DNA of 64,000 bases from NCBI GenBank assembly GCA_934045905.1, contig OW203767.1:16743073-16807072 (forward strand), read 5' to 3'. Each line of letters starts with the position of its first letter. Position 1 is the stretch's first letter. The DNA is from Leuctra nigra (Eukaryota > Arthropoda > Insecta > Plecoptera > Leuctridae). The notes under the pieces are model-generated. The model saw only the letters and a program-made list of their open reading frames with translations, was not told where the DNA came from and did not search any database. Both the position numbers and the translations under genes were made by a program. Of the stretch, positions 33,112 to 63,796 are shown one piece after another.

Positions 33112-36100
33112 CTCTCATTTTATTTTAAATATAATATGCTGATGCAAGATTTTGCCTATATTCAAGATCTTATCAAGAATAATTAGATTACCAAGAATAA
33201 CAAGATCTGGATAATCTTTTTTGGATTTCTAAATCAATGGGAACGAATTTGGCCTAATGAAATGAACACTTTTGGGGCAAAATAGTAAAACATACAAAAT
33301 GGGTGGTAGGTGTAACATGTAAAATGGGGGTGGATGGTAAAGTTACCAAATACCTACAGGTAGGATTTTTTTTAAAAAGTGCAGCTGCAGTGTAAAATTT
33401 TCAGAAAAATATGAATAATTTGCATATATTTCATAATAATAAATAAACGATTTCGTTTACAGGTGGGCAGGAAACAATTTTGTATGTGCGCTCGCCCACC
33501 CCTCGCCATTCCTGTATATCGTTGGAATCAAATCCGACAGTTCGCGATTTCATTGACTACAGTAAGATTTTGCCTGCACCGTAAGTAATCAATCCCAGGG
33601 GAAAACTGATCTTGCGCTCTCCTTTCTAATTTCGATAACAAACTCTGTAACCCTGCTCTAGAGGCGGACAGAGTTCCAAGTTCGAGTCCTGGCTACGGGC
33701 ATACTGCACAAGATTAATCGTGCCCACCCAATAACCATAGACATCCATAACCAAGGGCGCAGGACCTTTTCCGGCAGCACCCTTTATTAATCCCATTATT
33801 CTTCCGAACTTTATCTTATCATCGCTTCCGATATGGTGATTGATGAGTCGTGTGGGGATGATGTCGATCCACATGCGGGTGATTGGGTGATTGGTGAGTG
33901 GTGACCTAGAGGCAAGGCCAGGTGCAAGGGTGGGGCATTTCATCGAGCTCATTTTAAAATTGAGAAATCTATAAAAGCAAGTTCTACCTCGTTAACTCAG
34001 AAAAGTTGATCCCGGTTAATAGCAACATATCGTCATAAATTACTGACGTGAATGATAATTGCGATAATGTCAACAACAAACAGAGAAATAATTTCACTAT
34101 ACATGACGAAGCGTTAGAAATCTTTTACAATCGAACTGACCTAAGACAACTCGGAAGATTATGAAGGAGGGTTCAAAATGACCACAGAATATTGAAGATA
34201 GGATACGTAGGATCTACGTTCTAATCTTTGACTTTCTATCCTTATTCCTTACAATTAATATTTTATATCGTGAATACAGATAAATGGTCTCGGAATGTAT
34301 ATACATTCACTTGGAATTAAATTTACTTGGGGCCAATTTACCAAATTAAATGATCTTTTAATTACTAATCCATCTCGAAGATAAAATTGTTGACATCTCC
34401 AGAGCCATCTTCAAGGCGGTCGCATTGTTATCACATTTACCGCCAAGGTTACAACTCATGCATAGTATCAGTACTAGGTAATAACGCAATCCTCTCCCGC
34501 CAATGCATGAACCGTGACGACTTGGAAGAGATTTGGTCTTTACATTCCTGAGACTTTCTCAGGCGGCTGCGCGCATACTGCATACCTGATTACCAGAGCA
34601 TTAGGGACAAGGAAGGTAGACTTACACTGCAGAGTACGTACTGCCATCGTCGACGGGGTCAACAGCCCGTTAGTTCTCATGTACCGGACTTACGGTGCAC
34701 AACCATCTTCTCCAATCTCGAAAGTATTTTCGGTGTAAGACTTAATTACAGTTAATGCTACAAGTAATTAAAGCGTAAAATTAGGTATATTAATTATTTT
34801 CTTAATTGGTCGTTCCGATTTGTTGTGCCATACGACTTTCCGAGTGCTGACATTGTGTTAAATCATTCTGACTTACGTGTTACTGTTAGCTATTGTGTGC
34901 TGACAAATAGCTGATTCGATAAAATAAATAAAAAATTTCGTTGGCTATAAAATTGTGTAATTTTTGTAGACCGTGAGATACTAGCGAACACTTCTAAAAT
35001 GGGCTGATAATCAATCAATGCAAGGCCGGTTTTTATCATAGCGCTATGGCAGTTTTAGCAATGATCAAGTAAAGGCCGGCGATATGCTATGCCAGTTTGA
35101 CAAGCTGGAGAAAGCAAACCACACGGCGGCGGCGTATTGTTTCACTTGACCCAATACTTCAACACCTTATGAGGATCAAAACTGCTCGACATGAATCAGC
35201 ATTAGCTACAGTGTGCAAGGTGTGACAATTGCACACCTGATCATCCAAGAAAATTATTTAAAAGTGCTCCCTAATCCAGGAAGTAGATAGTTAAATATTT
35301 TGTCTAATCATTTTGCTCTCCAAAAGACGTAAAAATGCATCAATTTCAAACTAAAGATACAAAAAAATCCGGGTTATACGCCCCGACCCCGCATCTGCTG
35401 GGGGCTCTCCTCTTAGAGTACTTTCTTCTACGTCCTTCTATGTAATTGAACACCTGTTGTAAAGCCAAATAGCCGCCACTGATTAGCTAAGACCAAATAT
35501 AAACTAGAACTAATTGCCACGACATGTACGGCAGAAAACCATGTGTACAGAACGAAGAGAATACTGCATATTTTAAGCTTTTTATCGCAAATCGCATCAA
35601 TTCAAAGGAACACCTGTATTGTTTGAAAACATTTTTATAGTTTGCAAGCGAGTTGCTTTCTGATGTTTCTTTCATTTATAACAAAATGAGGAATCCCGGA
35701 ATCCCACAATGCCATAATGAATAATTGAATGCTTACCGGCATCAGCGACTAGGCGATTAGTTTAATCCGGTGATGACAACAAACAAGGTGTGAGAATGTA
35801 AACCAGAAATGCACAGGTGATGCTGCTACGCTGGCCAAACACTCACTGAGAGCTGATGAGAGAGTGACTGAGTGAGACTGTGGGGGGGGGGGGGGAGTGA
35901 GAGAACGAGAAAACCACCTCAGCAGGTAAGCTGATTATGTACACGCCGGTATGAAAACATCACCACCTGTTGATTAATAACACACATACACTGATCAAAG
36001 ATCAAACTAACCTTGAGGCGTGTACCTACACTTGATCTTCAGTAACAGGAATTACGTAGAATGTCCTAAGTTACGTAAGCTGTTCACATTTAACTGTCGT

Positions 36101-36275
36101 CGGCATCCCCCAAATAACAACACGAAGCGGCTGCGCGGGCGGCGAACACATGACACGAGTCACGACACGAAATGAGAACAATGTGGATTGGTTTTAGGCG
36201 AGGGGTGTGGTGGGGGAAGGAGGTGTTCCTTGGGCAGCAATCAGCTGAGTTTGACACTGACAGTGAAATATCATC
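33112..36275. other. Spacer between the decamer-array element and GLRX5
   Basis: No protein-coding exon was recognised. A tRNA-like B box (GTTCGAGTCC, near 33679-33688, plus strand) marks a probable SINE remnant. A strong minus-strand splice donor at 35737 (GCCG then GTAAGCATT) may end a 5' UTR exon of EML. A run of about 15 G is at 35881. The last 150 bases before GLRX5 become GC-richer and include an inverted CCAAT box (attgg, about 36186). Confidence 0.35.
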
Positions 36276-36801
36276 ATGGCCGCCGTTATGAAATTTAACA
36301 GATTTCTTCTTCTAAATTCGCATATTACGAAACAAATCAAGTACTGTTACAGTACTAAGACAAGTGAACAGATAAAAGAATTGGTGAACAAAAATAAAGT
36401 AGTAGTTTTTATGAAGGGCATTCCTGCTGAGCCAAGATGTGGGTTCAGCAATGCTGTTGTTCAAATACTTCGCATGCATGGTGTCAAGTATGATTCTCAT
36501 GATGTTCTTCAAGACGAGGGTATTAGAGAAGGTAACAATTTGGATACAATTATCTTATTTTGATTAATTTTGACCACATCGTTTATGTAATCTTTTTCTA
36601 TTGCGTCCATCCACAGGTATCAAGTCATATTCCAACTGGCCAACGATTCCACAGATATTTATCAGCGGTGAATTTGTTGGTGGTTGCGATATAATGCTAC
36701 AAATGCATCAAAATGGGGAGTTAATAGAAGAATTGAAGAAAGCTGGCATCAAGTCCGCCCTTCTAGAAGCAGCTGAAAAGAGCGAGGAATCACCAAAGTA
36801 G
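36276..36801 (+). CDS. GLRX5: Mitochondrial monothiol glutaredoxin 5 (CGFS type), two exons
   Basis: Exons 36276-36531 and 36617-36801 (85-nt intron, GT-AG) give 146 aa. The start ATG has a good context (ATCATCATGG) and a basic, hydrophobic N terminus ([19 protein letters not shown]) that looks like a mitochondrial presequence. Hallmarks: VVVFMKG with the glutathione-contacting lysine, the active site CGFS at residues 55-58, [19 protein letters not shown] and [23 protein letters not shown]5 carries [2Fe-2S] clusters between the mitochondrial scaffold and downstream acceptors. The split glycine codon at the junction restores [10 protein letters not shown], as in other species. Length matches the family (human 157). 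Confidence 0.96.
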
Positions 36802-39684
36802 AATTGCCACTAGTCTGAGCAAGGGCAAGTGTATAACTTACCTGTTACTTCTGTGCGACTTCTTCGATAGTACGTGATAAGAACTCTCCAATGTGAACAT
36901 CATTTTAATTTAACTTAGATACCTAACTGCCTCCACTGTAGATATGTTTTATTATTTTTTCACGTTAAATTATATGGTCATGCAGAGAACTTCATAAATC
37001 AATCACCTGTTATCTTACTTCCATTGAAAATTATTTGTGAAAACATTTAGATAGGTAGTGTTGTAACTTTTTACCCCTAAAAAGCAAATTAAAGCATTTA
37101 TCTAATAATCTATTGGCCAGAGTGGCAGTGCTTTTCTGCCTCTGCAGAGAAATGGGATTAATTTTAACAACGCAGCACACAATTGCAATATGCAAGTAAG
37201 AGATGTCTCATTTAGTGCAGTGCTCGCATTTAAATGCATGTAATGTTCAATTCTAACCAGACCGATTTATTTGCCGCAGAACGCATAGATCCACTCCGGC
37301 TTTAGTCATTAATGTCTAATACTAAAGTGGAGTTGCCACTGTTTAGCTTCAAGATCCATTACCATTGGATATCTGCTAGGGAAGATTTAAAGGCTAGATT
37401 TGAATTTCTCGAAATAGAAAATTATTCAACAATAATACTAATAATGGGTCATAATAATCAATACGAAAAACTGAACAAAATTCAAATAGGAAACTTAGGT
37501 ACGTACTAGGAAAAGAAAATAATTCTTTCAATACACCACTTCACAAACTCTGGACAACCTCCAAAAGAATTAACAAGTTATGTTGAGTGGCTTTGCAAAG
37601 GGTACCTATTCTATTTTCAAAGGCATTTTTTCGAACTGCTCATACGAAATATAATGTAGGTGAACCAATAGTTTGTAGTGGTTTGGTACTTTCCACATTT
37701 CGACCGTGTGGCCCAATTTCAAGACATAAACCCATTTCATGGGTTATTTTATTATGACCTCCACAAAGGTCAGAGTCCAATAATGCATCTTGACATCCTG
37801 TGCTGAACAGGGGCAGATTCCATTTTGACACCGACTTCTGTGACCATTTTGATTAATAAACAAAAAAATTTGGAATGCACCACACTCAATCTGGCAAATG
37901 TCCTTCTTAGCATATGTAGTCCAGAAAAGGGCTTATTCATCACCGATTCATTCCCTTCTCATCCAAGAGAATCGAGTCGACAGTAAAAATTAAAATAAAC
38001 AAAATCACATCATCATTTCATCTAAAATGTGAAGGTCAAGAAAGAAACACACACATCACATCATATGCCTCTGATTAAGGCATCTTCTGTAGGAATTTCA
38101 GATCCCTAGGCTTAAAAACTAGCTTTGCAATTTGTGCAACAATTTTATTTTCCAACCAAGATTTAAAAAAAAAAAAAAAAAAAAAAAAACAGTGTGGACC
38201 AGAAGGAAAATAACTTTTTTTATTGCAAAGATTGCTAGGATTCTTTGAGCAAACCTGCACCGATATGATTCATTCTAACTAATCTAAAGAACTCTTGTCA
38301 ATTCAGCAAAAAAGAGTACCTTCTTCATCCACACTCTATGTGAAATATTTGATGTCTTCTTACATCACTACAAGACTACAAATCACGTAGGAAGGGTGGG
38401 AACAGGAATTAAAATGGTAGGTAGCGAACACCTACACAAAAACTTGTATCACCCTTCCGATTGTAGTCTGACTATCCTCTGGGTAAAGAAACCACTTCAA
38501 ATAATCTGGTTCCAAATATTTTAATGTTTTCGTTTGTACAAGCTGTAAATCAGTGACTAGAAAAACTTTTACGTTGATGTCCAGGTAAATCACACCTTTG
38601 AAGTCAAATTGCCCAAAAATTAAACTACTTAGAACTTCGCTCATCGTCTATATCAATTGGAATATTACTTCCGCCATATAAACGTCTTTCAATAAAATTC
38701 TCTAAGAAAATAAATTCTTTTTTTCGAGTTTTGTACTTGGTCATGCGCGGTGTCAATCCAACATTCAACTTGAACCGACAACTCTTGAATGAAACCAGGT
38801 AGTAGCGGCAGTGTAGGTAAAATGTATTCGGTTAGTCACATTCACATGAGGTTAGTTGAGGATTGATATATAGTGTATTTAGTTTGCTAGTACGAATTTG
38901 TTATTTTATATTGTTCTTTTATTTTATTTCAAATTTAAATAATAGTTTAGATATATATCCTCATATATGAGCATCATTTTATCTTAATTCTGTACATACT
39001 TAAAATTCGTCATTCGTTTCGTTGCCTCAAGAGACGATTCGTTTAAAAAAAGCGAAATAAGAATGCGGCAACGCACGAGAAGACCAACTAAAAGGGATCT
39101 TCAGTCGTCAGCCGCCTGAGATGGCTACTGATGAGCTGACACTAGACGGAGCATAAACAAGATCAAACAGAAAGTAAGAAGCAGAAGTGTGATTGAGCGA
39201 GTGGAAAGTTTCATCGAAAACATATTCCCAGCTGAACAGAAACCAACACTCGCTCGGGTTCTAGCCCGGCGGAGAAGTGAAATAGAATTATATAATATAA
39301 TACATAAAAGAAACACTCAGCTGTGTCAATAGAAATCAATTTGTAGCCAGTGGAATCTCGACACTGTGTTTCGTGGTCCAGATGAATGTAATCGACATGA
39401 TTGCAATGTAAGATATATCAACTGGTCCTATTAATAAACTATGATATTTGGCATGGGTAAGAGGCAGAATAACCAACCTCTAGTAGTACAGTACGGATCA
39501 TGACAAATGCCTGCTTCTTGGCAACCTTCCACCAGACGTAATATCTCAGAGCACAAAATGCCAACTAATTCACTCTGTCCACATTTTCATCGTGCCGAGA
39601 TTCCGCTGCTTGACCTGAATACCGCCCGAAGCGCGCATACGGTAGCCGAGAGATTCTCTTTTGCGTCAGCTTGTCGGCCGATCT
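36802..39684. other. Spacer between GLRX5 and alpha-actinin 3' ends
   Basis: It holds the 3' UTRs of the convergent GLRX5 (plus) and alpha-actinin (minus). A run of 26 A lies at about 38165-38190. A pair of overlapping small minus-strand frames at 38744-38432 is described separately. No other coding sequence was recognised. Confidence 0.4.
38432..38744 (-). pseudogene. Possible small gene with two overlapping minus-strand frames (frameshift?)
   Basis: An ATG at 38744 opens a 40-codon frame beginning MTKYKTRKKEFIFLENF. A second frame begins with the ATG at 38644 (MSEVLSSLIFGQFDF) and runs 70 codons to 38432. They are offset by one base and overlap by about 18 bases. Both have ordinary protein-like composition in an otherwise stop-rich region, so a single frameshifted gene, a dicistronic small gene or chance are all possible. 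I do not recognise either product. Confidence 0.25.
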
Positions 39685-58602
<18,918 letters not shown>

Positions 58603-59022
58603 AGATTACCGAATAATCTATGTTGTTCGAGTAAAGATTACGAGGCAAGGCGTTACACCTCCACGCTCACACACTCAACCTGCTTCGTCTCTCACTACTT
58701 TGCCCTAGCTTGCTTGTTGAATGGTCGCACTCGAGCCGACCGACGCGTCGTCGGCGATCGTTGGGCAAATGGCAACATACAACCGTCAACAACCGCGCGC
58801 CAAAGCTAGAGGTGGCCAGAGAAGGAACTTTGTTTGCTCGCTCAGCTCGTTTCACTATTCTCTTTGGTTTCACTCAGCAGGCTCAGCAGCATCTTGTTTT
58901 CAGTTGCATGTTTTTCAGTTTTACCTTTTACCACTGTCATACTTCCGTCTTTGTAGTCTTTTGTAGACTCTAACCGATTATCTGGTGCTCCTGTAATTTC
59001 ATCTTTATCGTCAGATAGCAAA
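58603..59022. promoter_or_regulatory. Putative bidirectional promoter between alpha-actinin and the C19orf47-like gene
   Basis: The two start codons face away from each other with 420 bp between them. The middle (about 58720-58800) is CpG-rich (ccgaccgacgcgtcgtcggcg). No acceptor was seen just upstream of the alpha-actinin start, so its first exon probably begins here. No TATA box was recognised. Inferred from layout. Confidence 0.45.
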
Positions 59023-62000
59023 ATGTCTTCCCTGACAAGTAAGAAATAAAATATTCATATTTGCACATAACCTTAAAAATTTGGATTCATTAGGTATACC
59101 TAATGTTTTTCTTTATTCTGATTTTGTGTCTGTTGTAGTAATTAAGGGGCTGTGCATAAAGGACGTCACGCTAAAAATGGGATATTTTGACACCCCCCCT
59201 CCCCCTTGTCACGCTGTGTCACACTTTTCGAGACCCCCCCCCCCCCCCTAAAAGGAAGTCAAAAATCTATCTCTACCCCCCCTTAAATAGAATATTTTTG
59301 ACTGTAAAATGTATCAGAATTTCTCGTTCTTAGCGAAATTTCCGGTCCCGACGTATCAACTGAAATTTAAAATGCTTGAAAATATCTATATCAAAACGTG
59401 ACGTCCTTCTGCCTCCAGTACCCCCCCTGTCACACTGTGTCCCATACCGGTGCAACCCCCCTCCCCCCCTGAAGCGTGACGTCCTTTATGCACAGCCCCT
59501 AAACTGTAGGTATACTTTTTTGTTTCAGAACAGTGGATGACATTTTTCAAAGAAGCAGGCATTACAAACGTTACTTCGGCAGCCCTCTACGCTTCAAATT
59601 TTGCCGAAAATGAAATGACAACTGACATGGTCGGGGACTTGACCAGAGAAATTCTGAAGGAAATGGGTATAACGCTAATGGGGCACGTTTTAGCCATTCT
59701 CAAACATGCTAAAGCCGTTCACACAGAAGCACTAACCAATAAAATTGTGGCTAAGACCTCAAATACATCTGTGAAAGGAATAGTGAGTCCTTTTGCTGAA
59801 TCCTCCCCAGAAGAAGTAAGACCCGAGAAGACCATTACTGCACGTAAGTTTAATTCTGAGGCTGATTCCATCCCTTATTCCTGACTAGGCAATTTGTTTC
59901 AAATGCTTTACTACCTATTCTACCACATCATACCTAGAGTGCATACCGTATTTTGATCCAAACGCTCAGTATCCCATCCTTTTAACATTGTGACGTAATC
60001 ACCTTGGCGTGACCTTGAGTCGAATCTAGTCTAATGAATGAAAATACAGGCATCCATGTTTGATCAGAAAGCCCGACCTTTTGAGTTTGGGCATTATGGG
60101 CACAGGTTTGAGCTCGTTTGTTGACGCGGCAAGTTTGATTTAACCCGTAAATCCTATGGTGATGTCACACTCCCAACTCGCTCCATTGTGGAACTCACCC
60201 CTAGTACTATTTTATAGTGTCTAATAGGTACACTACACCCAACAAAAGATAAAAAAGTATTCGAAAGAAAAGGATTGGCTGAAAAAAATGTGATGCCATC
60301 ATCCGATGAAGTCTATGCTAACTTGTCATCTAACACTAGTAGGTAGGTGAGCTCTGATTTCATTGATAATATCAAGGATTGATTGTCAAGGAACCTGACC
60401 AGCAGCCAATCCGTTTCGCTCAGATACCGTTTTATGATTTTGTCGAATGTGCCTACTACACTAGGTACACTCGACAATTCATAAAACGGTATTTGCTTGA
60501 ACGAAACAGATTGGCTGCTGGTCAGGTTCATTGACAATCAATCCTTGTTATTATTATCAATGAAATCAGAGCTCACCTACTAGAGGTAGATGGCGAGTAA
60601 TTATAAGCTTCATCTGATGTTGCCATCACATTTTTTTCAGACAATCCATTTCTTTCAAATACCGTTTTATGAATTGTTGAGTGTACGTACCTACCCTCTA
60701 GTATTAGATCAAGTTCGGGAAGGCGGTAGAAGCCTGAAACATAAGGCCGGTCATATATTTTTTCCCACCAAAAGCCGTTTTTTAGCGGTTTTAGAGGGAA
60801 ATACGAAATATAAATTTTGCCATATTTGGCAAACGGTTATGAATATCGAAAAAGCAAAAAAGGCATGACATGTATTGAACTTTTATCTTCATTTTCATCG
60901 CTTACAGTCATAACCTTGCTCCTACTATGTAGTCAGCATTAATCGGGCACGAAAACGCTCTGTGTGAGAGACTGACGAGCGATGGACGAAAAATGGAGCG
61001 TTTTCGTGCCAAAGTTATGAGCAAAGTTAAGAGCATAGTAGGAGCAAAGTTATGACATTAAGCGATGAAAATGTAGATAAAGGTTCAATACTTTTTGAAT
61101 ACTTGCTTTTTCGATATTCATAACCGTTTGCCAAATATGGCAATTTATATTTCGTATTTCCCTCTAAAACCGCTCCAAAACGACTTTGGCGGGAAAAAAT
61201 ATATGACCGCTCTTAGTATTATTTTTCATATGGGAAGGCTATTATGGGGTTCATGATATTATACCAGGGTGGGTAGGTACACTCGGCCAAACAAAACTTG
61301 AATGTTGACCAAATTTGAATGACTGCTGGTCATGTCCCATAACCAATCAAAGCTTGTTATTATCATTGAAATGTGAGGTCACCTACTAGAGTGAGACAAT
61401 GAGATCGCTTAGACTAACTTCTGATGGTGCGATCTTACATTTATCAGCCTATCAGATTTATTGAACGTTCAAGTTTTGTTTGGCCAAGTGTACCTATTTT
61501 CGAGATTATTCAAGACAAATTTCATACGGATTCACGGTCACCTGATGTGTCGGACCAAACAAAATAATAAACAAAACAAAATATAAATAATAATAAGATT
61601 GAATGCTATTCGTTCGGAAGGACATCACTTTGACGTCATGCTCAATTCAGAGTTGGGTAGTAACTTAACGAAAGTAACTAGTTACTGGTAACTAGTTACT
61701 TTTAAGGTAACTTTTGGGGTAACTAGTTACTTTTCATCCTCAGTAACTTTGTGAGTAACTAAGTTACAATTTTACAGGAACTTGTAACTTAATTTTCGTT
61801 ACTTTAAAAGTTACTTTTAGGTGAAATAATTTGACAAAAATATAATATTTTCACAGTCTACAAACTCCCTATCTACCTCTTGAGAGAAAATCATAAACCC
61901 AGACAACAAATCACAGGAAATGAAATGAGTGTCCTTCCTTCCCATTGATCTATTTCCTTCCACAAGTCATTAGCAGGTAGTTGGGCTGGGGGATGCTTGC

Positions 62001-63796
62001 AGATGCGCTGCAAGTTTTTCCGAGAATCATTTCAATCCAAAGTGAAAACAAGTATGACGTCATTCATTACTAGCCAATAAGGGTCGTTTTTACATAAAAT
62101 GTACCTATACCCAATCAGATGCAGTCTTTCACAAATCAAAGCGATTGTCACATGGATGGACCATTTAAAGAAGTGAAGAGAACGAGGTGCATGCAATAAA
62201 TTTACCAGTTACCGCGAGTGCAATTTAAATTTATTTTTTTGATTGTGAGCACGATGACTGTGAGTAAATACAAATGATAAAATTGCTTTGCTCGCCTATT
62301 AGACGAACAAGTTAAACCCTCGGCGGAGTTCAATCACGTTTGTTTTTTTTCTAAAAAATATCCGAAAAGTAACTTTAAAGTAACTTAAAAGTAACTCAGT
62401 TACTTTTCAAATCAAGTAACTTACCAAGTAACTTAGTTCCTTTTGAGATCAGGTAACTTACAGAGTAACTAGTTCCTTTTTACAAGTAACTTACCCAACT
62501 CTGGCTCAATTATACAAGCACTCAAACAATCTCGAAAATAGGGGTCCAGTGCTTCATTTGGAAGCGGACATGTCCCCTCACTCTTATTTTAGGGGGGTCT
62601 TTTTTCAGGGTTGGGTAAGTTACCAAAAATAAAGTAACTTTAGAAAGTTACGTTACTTTCTCCAAAAAGTAACGAGTTAAAGTTAAAGTTACTGAGAAAA
62701 TATAGGTACCTGAAAGTTACATTTTTCAGTGAAAGTTACTATGAAAGTTACTCTGAAAAAAAAATAAAAAAAAAATTGGGGGAAAACTTGACAACCAGAT
62801 GGCAGTAACCACTTGACATTATGTGGACTGGTGATGTATCAATGCGATTGGGGGGGGGGGGGGGGGGGGGGGTTACCAATAGATGACCATTTCATTTCGC
62901 ATGTAGAGCAAGCTAAGACGAAAGGATGGGGAGGGGAAGGGTTGGTTAGGGTCGCGCGTACTCAGGTAGGCAGGAAATGAAATGATTTGATGCGTGCTAA
63001 ATTTAGATACAGGTAAAATGTTTGATTTACAATGTCAAGTTTTCTTTCAGGAAAGAAGGTATAACGTGTTCTAAAGTAACTTTCTTGGTAACTTTTAAAA
63101 ATCAAAAAGTTCCCGTAGAAAAAGGAACTTAGTCGTTTTTAAGTTACCAGGTTTAAAAAGTATTGAGTTACCATAAAAGTTACTGAAAAAGTAACGCGTT
63201 ACCGGTAACGCGTTACTTTTGTTAAGTTACTACCCAACCCTGTCTTTTTTCACCAACTTATTTTTCGGGGGAGTAAAACTAGCCTCTAAATCGCGTAGAA
63301 TTACACCTAATTAATTCCTGAAAATCAAAATATTCACTGATTTCCCTGCACCCACATTGAATTAAGGTACTTTCCCCCTCACAAACGTTTTCTTGCACAC
63401 ATGATTGTATAATAAATAATAATCGAGATTCTCATTTATTAGCTGCAATGCGGATAATTGAGCACTACGTGCAGAGACCCACTGAATACGAAGCCCCACC
63501 TCCTCAACAAATGAAGACTACAATGCGCCAGGTCAGTGCTGCTAAGAAGCAGACTGCAACAGTATCAACCTCCAGAATAAAAGATCGGCTCAGTATCCCT
63601 ATGAAGGCCTCGCCAGCGTCGGGCCTGAAAGTTACGGACAGGTTGGGGATTAAAAAGGCGGTTCAAATAAACAATGATATAGTGCCAGTCAAGAAAAATC
63701 GTAGAGTGCTGCCAGAGCAGGAGGGTGGATACAAGATCACAATGCCCCTGGGAACAACTCCCAAGACCAAACAGCTGTTAGCGAAGCAATCGAGAG
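59023..63796 (+). CDS. C19orf47: C19orf47-like SAM-domain protein, 5' three exons (continues past the window)
   Basis: Exons 59023-59038 (MSSLT plus a split lysine codon), 59529-59843 and 63443-63796, phases consistent, then a donor (AGAG then GTAAGG); 228 codons so far. Residues 6-70 are a SAM domain (QWMTFFKEAGITN, EILKEMGITLMGHVLAILKH). Exon 3 has KDRLS and TDRLGI repeats and GYKITMPLGTTPKTKQLL, which matches the GKYVINMPKGTTPRTRKIL segment I recall from human C19orf47. That protein is nuclear and poorly characterised; SAM domains mediate protein or RNA binding. The 3.6-kb intron 59844-63442 is almost all transposon. Start chosen from the short first exon at a good splice donor; identification is by remembered similarity. 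Confidence 0.85.
59146..59499. mobile_element. MITE, probably PIF/Harbinger-like, TSD TAA
   Basis: Ends GGGGCTGTGCATAAAGGACG (left, continuing TCACGCT) and the inverted GTCCTTTATGCACAGCCCC (right) match over about 26 bp. TAA flanks both sides (59143-59145, 59500-59502). It lies in the first intron of the SAM gene. The interior is C-rich on the plus strand and non-coding. A 3-bp target duplication suggests PIF/Harbinger. Confidence 0.75.
60219..60695. repeat. Long fold-back element (palindrome with about 230-bp arms)
   Basis: The sequence reads nearly the same on both strands around a centre near 60460. Matching blocks include taggtacac, aaaaaaatgtgatg, gtgagctctgatttcattga, aaggattgattgtcaa, cctgaccagcagccaatc and ataccgttttatg. 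Arms differ by scattered substitutions and small indels. No coding frame. Related sequences occur at 46440-46565 and 61276-61497. Confidence 0.85.
60744..61213. mobile_element. Tc1/mariner-type MITE with about 200-bp inverted arms
   Basis: Begins AGGCCGGTCATATATTTTTT and ends AAAAAATATATGACCGCTCT, flanked by TA (60742-60743, 61214-61215). The arms stay complementary for about 200 bp (including TAGAGGGAAATACGAAATAT, CATATTTGGCAAACGGTTAT and GCTCCTACTATG), leaving a short loop. Very stable hairpin as RNA; no coding frame. Confidence 0.85.
61276..61497. repeat. Fold-back element with ends TAGGTACACT...
   Basis: Ends GTACACTCGGCCAAACAAAA and TTTTGTTTGGCCAAGTGTAC are inverted. The interior shares ttgttattatcattgaaat and cacctactagag with the 60219-60695 family. 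No open frame and no clear target duplication. Confidence 0.7.
61648..62503. mobile_element. Non-autonomous hAT element rich in AAGTAACT words, TSD GCTCAATT
   Basis: Ends CAGAGTTGGGTAGTAACTT and AAGTAACTTACCCAACTCTG are inverted repeats with one gap. The 8-bp duplication GCTCAATT is perfect (61640-61647, 62504-62511). Subterminal blocks of about 170 bp at both ends consist of agtaacttt and ggtaactagttac words. No transposase. Confidence 0.93.
62606..63242. mobile_element. Non-autonomous hAT element of the same GTAAC type, TSD TCTTTTTT
   Basis: Ends CAGGGTTGGGTAAGTTAC and GTTACTACCCAACCCTG are inverted repeats, with the 8-bp duplication TCTTTTTT on both sides (62598-62605, 63243-63250). Subterminal blocks repeat aagttactgaaa and gtaactttt words. 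A G homopolymer of about 22 is inside. It sits 103 bp from its relative at 61648-62503. Confidence 0.9.

Noticed and set aside
33626..33952. 108-codon minus-strand frame
   Set aside because: Its end (SQDSNLELCPPLE) is a translation of the tRNA-like B-box region of a SINE, a common source of false small proteins.
34514..34738. 74-codon plus-strand frame
   Set aside because: No homologue recognised and no splice or promoter context; likely chance.
62850..62872. Long G homopolymers (also 6843, 35881, 63895) as regulatory quadruplexes
   Set aside because: Plain homopolymer runs, mostly inside transposons, and prone to sequencing error; no supporting context.
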